38,181 nt of DNA from Sphingomonadaceae bacterium. GTDB taxonomy: Bacteria; Pseudomonadota; Alphaproteobacteria; Sphingomonadales; Sphingomonadaceae. This document shows, piece after piece, positions 34,857 to 38,181 of the stretch. The stretch is from assembly GCA_021741065.1 (NCBI GenBank), contig JAIOYN010000010.1:1-38181 (forward strand), in the 5' to 3' direction. Made by a program: the position numbers and the translations under genes. The first letter of the stretch is position 1. Each line of letters opens with the position of its first letter. A model generated the notes under the pieces. That model saw only the letters and a list, made by a program, of their open reading frames with translations. It made no database searches and was not told the origin of the DNA.

Positions 34857-35525
34857 ATGTCGACAGTCAAAAAAACAAAAGGCACCGGAAAAAAACCGGT
34901 AAAAGCGCCAAAGGCTGCCGTTGCAGCCACTTTAAAAGCGGATAGCGCAACATCGAACGGTAATGCTGCGGACAATCTGCACATTGATAGCAACGGCCAA
35001 ACACCGGGCGTCCGTCGCCGTGACTTCATCCACATCGCAACCGTCAGTTTCGCTGGCGTAGGCGCGGACGCCGTTGCAATGCCTTTGGTATCACAGATGA
35101 GCGCTAGCGCCGACGTCTTGGCCTTGGCCTCTATCGAAGTTGACGTAGCTGCCATTCAGCCAGGTCAGTCGATCAAGACCAGCTGGCGCAAACAACCAGT
35201 TTTCATCCGCAATTTAACACCTGCCGAAATCGAAGAGGCCAATAAGGTCGATGTTGGCGGGTTGCGCGATCCGCAAACGCTTGCCGACCGGACAAAGCCC
35301 GGCAAAGAAAATTGGCTCATCACCCTTGGCGTCTGCACCCATTTGGGCTGCGTACCTTTGGGCGCGGCAGCTGGCGAAGTTAAGGGTGAATATGGCGGCT
35401 ATTTCTGCCCTTGCCATGGTTCGCATTATGACACCGCCGCACGCATCCGGAAGGGTCCAGCCCCGACGAACCTCGTCGTTCCGGAATTCGCATTCATTTC
35501 TGACACAGTCGTAAAAATCGGTTGA
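34857..35525 (+). CDS. petA: Cytochrome bc1 Rieske iron-sulfur subunit
   Basis: This is the Rieske [2Fe-2S] subunit of ubiquinol-cytochrome c reductase, which passes electrons from ubiquinol to cytochrome c1. Cluster ligands are in CTHLGCVPLG and CPCHGSHYD. A Tat-type signal anchor (RRRDFIHIATVSFAGVG, Arg53-55) fits the known Tat export of Rieske proteins. Before it lies a Lys/Ala-rich N-terminal extension of about 50 residues (KKTKGTGKKPVKAPKAAVAA and onward) not typical of bacterial homologues, which are usually 170-190 residues. AGGGCAGGTT precedes ATG 34857. petB begins 14 bp after the stop. Confidence 0.97.
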   Translation: MSTVKKTKGTGKKPVKAPKAAVAATLKADSATSNGNAADNLHIDSNGQTPGVRRRDFIHIATVSFAGVGADAVAMPLVSQMSASADVLALASIEVDVAAIQPGQSIKTSWRKQPVFIRNLTPAEIEEANKVDVGGLRDPQTLADRTKPGKENWLITLGVCTHLGCVPLGAAAGEVKGEYGGYFCPCHGSHYDTAARIRKGPAPTNLVVPEFAFISDTVVKIG

Positions 35526-35539
35526 GGAGCTAGAACGTA

Positions 35540-36835
35540 ATGAGCTTCCCTTGGGCACAAGAGTATAAGCCGCAAGGCACAGTGAGTAAGTGGGTCGATG
35601 AACGCCTGCCCTTGCCGCGCTTGGTCTATAACGCCGTTGGCGCCGGATATCCGGTTCCACGCAACCTCAATTATTTCTGGAACTTCGGCGTCCTTGCGGG
35701 CGTCGCTTTGGTAATCCAGATTGTAACCGGCATCATTCTTGCCATGCATTATTATGCAAGCGTGGACGGTGCGTTCAACAGCGTTGAGCATATCATGCGC
35801 GACGTGAACTCCGGCTGGTTTATCCGCTATGCGCACATGAACGGCGCGAGCTTCTTCTTCATCGTCGTTTATATCCACATTTTCCGTGGACTTTTCTACG
35901 GTTCGTATAAAGCGCCGCGGGAAATGATCTGGCTGCTGGGTGTTACCATCTTCCTGTTGATGATGGCGACCGCGTTCATGGGTTATGTTCTGCCATGGGG
36001 CCAAATGAGCTTCTGGGGTGCGCAGGTTATCACTGGCTTCTTCTCCGCCATTCCGTTGGTAGGTGAACCATTACGTCAATGGCTTCTTGGCGGCTTTGCG
36101 CCTGACCAAGCTGCGTTGAACCGCTTCTTCTCGCTGCACTATTTGATGCCATTCGTTATTGCAGGCGTCATCATCCTGCACGTTTGGGCATTGCACATTC
36201 CGGGATCTTCAAACCCAACAGGCGTCAGTGTAAAGAGCGAGCAGGACACTGTTCCGTTCCACCCTTATTACACCGCAAAGGACGGCTTCGGTCTTGGGAT
36301 TTTCTTGATCTTCTTCGTCGCTGTAACCTTCTTTGCGCCGAATATGTTGGGTCATCCTGACAACTATATTCCGGCCAACCCGCTTTCGACGCCAGCGCAC
36401 ATCGTGCCTGAATGGTATTTCTTGCCATTCTACGCAATTTTGAAGGCTTTCACCGTTGACTTTGGCATTCCGTTCACGGGGATCATCATCATCGAAGCCA
36501 AGTTGATGGGCGTGCTTGCGATGTTCGGCTCGATCCTGCTGTTGTTCTTCTTGCCTTGGCTGGACACATCACCCGTGCGTTCAGGGCATTATCGCCCGCT
36601 GTTCCGCAAGTTTTTCTGGTTTGGCCTGATCCCGTGCATCGTTTTGTTGACCTATTGCGGCGGCAAGCCGCCTTATGCCCAATGGGTTATTCTCAGCCAG
36701 ATTGCGGCGGCATATTATTTCGCCCATTTCTTGATCATCTTGCCAATCGTTTCGCGCATTGAACGGCCGCTTCCGCTGCCAAATTCAATCACCGAAGCTG
36801 TCACCGGCAAACCGCTTGAAACAGCGGCTGCGTAA
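35540..36835 (+). CDS. petB: Cytochrome b of the bc1 complex
   Basis: Cytochrome b holds both quinone sites and two b hemes. The 431-residue product has eight predicted membrane helices. Heme histidine positions are visible in [27 protein letters not shown] and LHYLMPF/LHVWALH, the Qo-site PEWY motif is present in [18 protein letters not shown], and the C terminus is in [12 protein letters not shown]. Length fits the alphaproteobacterial form (b6 and subunit IV fused as one protein). GAGGAGCTAGAA is the ribosome binding site. The gene lies in the order petA-petB-petC. Confidence 0.98.
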   Translation: MSFPWAQEYKPQGTVSKWVDERLPLPRLVYNAVGAGYPVPRNLNYFWNFGVLAGVALVIQIVTGIILAMHYYASVDGAFNSVEHIMRDVNSGWFIRYAHMNGASFFFIVVYIHIFRGLFYGSYKAPREMIWLLGVTIFLLMMATAFMGYVLPWGQMSFWGAQVITGFFSAIPLVGEPLRQWLLGGFAPDQAALNRFFSLHYLMPFVIAGVIILHVWALHIPGSSNPTGVSVKSEQDTVPFHPYYTAKDGFGLGIFLIFFVAVTFFAPNMLGHPDNYIPANPLSTPAHIVPEWYFLPFYAILKAFTVDFGIPFTGIIIIEAKLMGVLAMFGSILLLFFLPWLDTSPVRSGHYRPLFRKFFWFGLIPCIVLLTYCGGKPPYAQWVILSQIAAAYYFAHFLIILPIVSRIERPLPLPNSITEAVTGKPLETAAA

Positions 36836-36853
36836 AACAGGGAAAGCAGTATC

Positions 36854-37717
36854 ATGGTTCGTTTAGTTGCTTTTTTAGTAGGCCTGTTTTTCAGCGGCAT
36901 GCTTTTGCTCGGCCTTGGGGACACCGTTATCAAGGCTATTCAGGAACCTGAGCAGCCCACGGCTGAGCATGAATTTCATGAAACACCACTTGCCGTCAGC
37001 TTTGCGCATGACGGTCCGTTCGGCAAATTCGACCGTGGCCAGTTACAACGCGGATTGAAGGTCTATTCCGAAGTGTGCGCGGCTTGTCACAGCCTCAATC
37101 TTGTTGCCTTTCGCGATTTTGCGGCATTGGGTTACAATGAAGAGCAAGTGAAGGCACTGGCCAAGGCTTGGAAGACCGAAGTGCCAAGCATTAACCCTGA
37201 AACGGGTGAAGCAGCAACACGGCCTGCCATTCCTGCCGACAAAATTCCTTCGCCATTTGCGAATGAAGTTGCGGCACGTGCGGCTAACAACAACGCGCTT
37301 CCACCCGATCTTTCGCTGATCACCAAGGCGCGCGCCGATGGTACGGCATATGTCTATTCCTTGTTGATGGGCTACCGCAATCAAGCGGGTTACAAGAACG
37401 CGGAAGGCAAAGAGCTGTTGAAGGAATTTCCTGAAGCGGCGACAGCCCCCGGTTTGCACTTCAACCCATGGTTTGCAAACCTGAACATCGCGATGGCTGA
37501 CCCGATTGCAGGTGATGATCAGGTTACCTATGATGATGGTACAAAGGCCACTAAACAGCAGATGGCGAAAGACGTTTCTGCATTCTTGGCATGGACCGCA
37601 GAGCCAAAGATGGAAAACCGTAAAAGTGCAGGTTGGGCAGCTTTGGGCTTCCTAATCATCTTTACCGTGCTTGCGTGGATGTCCTACCGGACCATTTGGG
37701 CTGACAAGAAACACTAA
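36854..37717 (+). CDS. petC: Cytochrome c1
   Basis: Cytochrome c1 receives electrons from the Rieske protein and passes them to soluble cytochrome c. The 287-residue protein has an N-terminal hydrophobic signal (RLVAFLVGLFFSGMLLLG), the heme c motif CAACH (Cys75, Cys78, His79), the axial Met in the LNIAMADPI region, and a C-terminal membrane anchor (AALGFLIIFTVLAWMSYRTIW). It lies 18 bp after petB and is followed by a strong terminator. Confidence 0.97.
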   Translation: MVRLVAFLVGLFFSGMLLLGLGDTVIKAIQEPEQPTAEHEFHETPLAVSFAHDGPFGKFDRGQLQRGLKVYSEVCAACHSLNLVAFRDFAALGYNEEQVKALAKAWKTEVPSINPETGEAATRPAIPADKIPSPFANEVAARAANNNALPPDLSLITKARADGTAYVYSLLMGYRNQAGYKNAEGKELLKEFPEAATAPGLHFNPWFANLNIAMADPIAGDDQVTYDDGTKATKQQMAKDVSAFLAWTAEPKMENRKSAGWAALGFLIIFTVLAWMSYRTIWADKKH

Positions 37718-37737
37718 TAGTGTGAATCAGAATTTGG

Positions 37738-37767
37738 AAGGGGCCGCTTTTGCGGCCCTTTCTTTTG
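37738..37767 (+). terminator. Rho-independent terminator after petC
   Basis: GGGCCGC (37741-37747) pairs with GCGGCCC (37752-37758) across a TTTT loop, followed by TTTCTTTT. It is a textbook intrinsic terminator ending the petABC operon. Confidence 0.92.
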
Positions 37768-37836
37768 CAATCAAGGCGTTGACGCTGTGGCCGGATAATG
37801 GCAATAGCTGCGTTTCCAACGGCCATTTGGTCCGTC

Positions 37837-37910
37837 GCGGGTATAGCATAGTGGTAATGCACTAGCCTTCCAAGCTAGCTAGAGGGGTTCGATTCCCCTT
37901 ACCCGCTCCA
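37837..37910 (+). tRNA. tRNA-Gly (anticodon TCC)
   Basis: Acceptor GCGGGTA pairs with TACCCGC; the anticodon stem CTAGC/GCTAG carries loop CTTCCAA with anticodon TCC at 37869-37871; the T-arm is GGGGTTCGATTCCCC. CCA is encoded at 37908-37910. It reads GGA codons. Confidence 0.97.
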
Positions 37911-38060
37911 TCTTTAACCCCCGTTGGCATATCAACAGGCGCACCGCTAAACTGATACAGCTTGCGTCCAAATGGCTATGGTCTTGAAAACCTATCGCGC
38001 CATATTCATCCTATATTCATGCGTGTTCGCTAGTGCGGCTGATTATAAGGAGCGATAACG
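37911..38060. other. Intergenic region with no recognised element
   Basis: About 150 bp lie between tRNA-Gly and the partial gene at the right edge. I see no gene or clear promoter here beyond the ribosome binding site AAGGAG near its end. Confidence 0.5.
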
Positions 38061-38181
38061 ATGAAGAAACTTTCACTCTATGCTGTCCTCATGGTCCTTT
38101 CTGTTACCTCCGCAGCGGCACTTCATGCTGCTCCAGTTAAAGCTGATTCAGAAGGAAATCGTGTTATCACCAAGGCAGAAG
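38061..38181 (+). CDS. Secreted protein, partial (signal peptide present)
   Basis: The window's last gene begins MKKLSLYAVLMVLSVTSAAA with a clear signal peptide, ending near HAAP, then KADSEGNRVITKAE at the edge. AAGGAGCGATAACG provides a strong ribosome binding site. The visible mature start resembles the opening of small periplasmic EF-hand proteins, which often read like GDGVVTKAE, but only about 40 residues are present, so that is a weak guess. Confidence 0.75.
   Translation, partial: MKKLSLYAVLMVLSVTSAAALHAAPVKADSEGNRVITKAE

Overview
The window reads as a chromosomal housekeeping region of an alphaproteobacterium, most likely a member of the Sphingomonadales (Sphingopyxis/Sphingorhabdus-like). 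Support for this: a GcrA cell-cycle regulator beside parE, an alphaproteobacterial F0 cluster with a separate b' subunit, petABC with a Tat-type Rieske protein, a class II DAHP synthase, a ThrB kinase of the APH-like family, an argS-SPOR-nagZ run, and dispersed palindromes with the core CTGAAACAAGTTC. I see no prophage, insertion sequence, CRISPR array, toxin-antitoxin pair, defence island or biosynthetic cluster. Several candidate observations are offered, but none amounts to a clear new system.

Layout. 1-4204 (minus): a putative lipoprotein, argS, a SPOR protein, a DUF1993 protein and the N-terminal part of nagZ. 4335-6719 (plus): ispH, thrB and rnhA, tightly coupled with TTG starts. 6716-9842 (minus): a fumarylacetoacetate hydrolase-family enzyme, an alpha/beta hydrolase and a D-arginine-dehydrogenase-like flavoprotein, with maiA and a MarR regulator at 10883-11961. 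A secreted C13 peptidase at 9922-10869 runs the other way. 12056-16209: a DUF2147 protein, an ABC-2 permease, gcrA and parE. 16319-22920 (minus): uvrC, a small WYL-like protein, recO, leuB, metZ, apaG and a LysR regulator. 23007-25625 (minus): atpI-atpB-atpE-b'-b. 25798-29763: a truncated YdbL-like gene, radC, a Bcr/CflA-type MFS pump and an amino acid permease. 29829-32194: a HIT protein, hisE and a MarR regulator, divergent from ilvE. 32257-33172: tRNA-Gln and an orphan response regulator with a degenerate receiver. 33199-37717: aroG divergent from petABC. 37837-38181: tRNA-Gly and the start of a secreted protein.

How the genes work together. The F0 stator/rotor genes and the cytochrome bc1 genes supply oxidative phosphorylation. 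leuB, metZ, ilvE, thrB, hisE and aroG serve amino acid biosynthesis. maiA and the FAH-family enzyme suggest the end of the homogentisate (tyrosine) route. recO, radC, uvrC, rnhA, parE and gcrA cover DNA repair, replication and the cell cycle. Many neighbours share 1-4 bp stop/start overlaps, so translational coupling is common.

The points most worth a second look are a nested palindrome between aroG and petA, a response regulator lacking two conserved receiver residues, a hairpin right after atpE, a hairpin abutting the uvrC start codon, an N-terminally extended Rieske protein, and a YdbL-like gene with no export signal.
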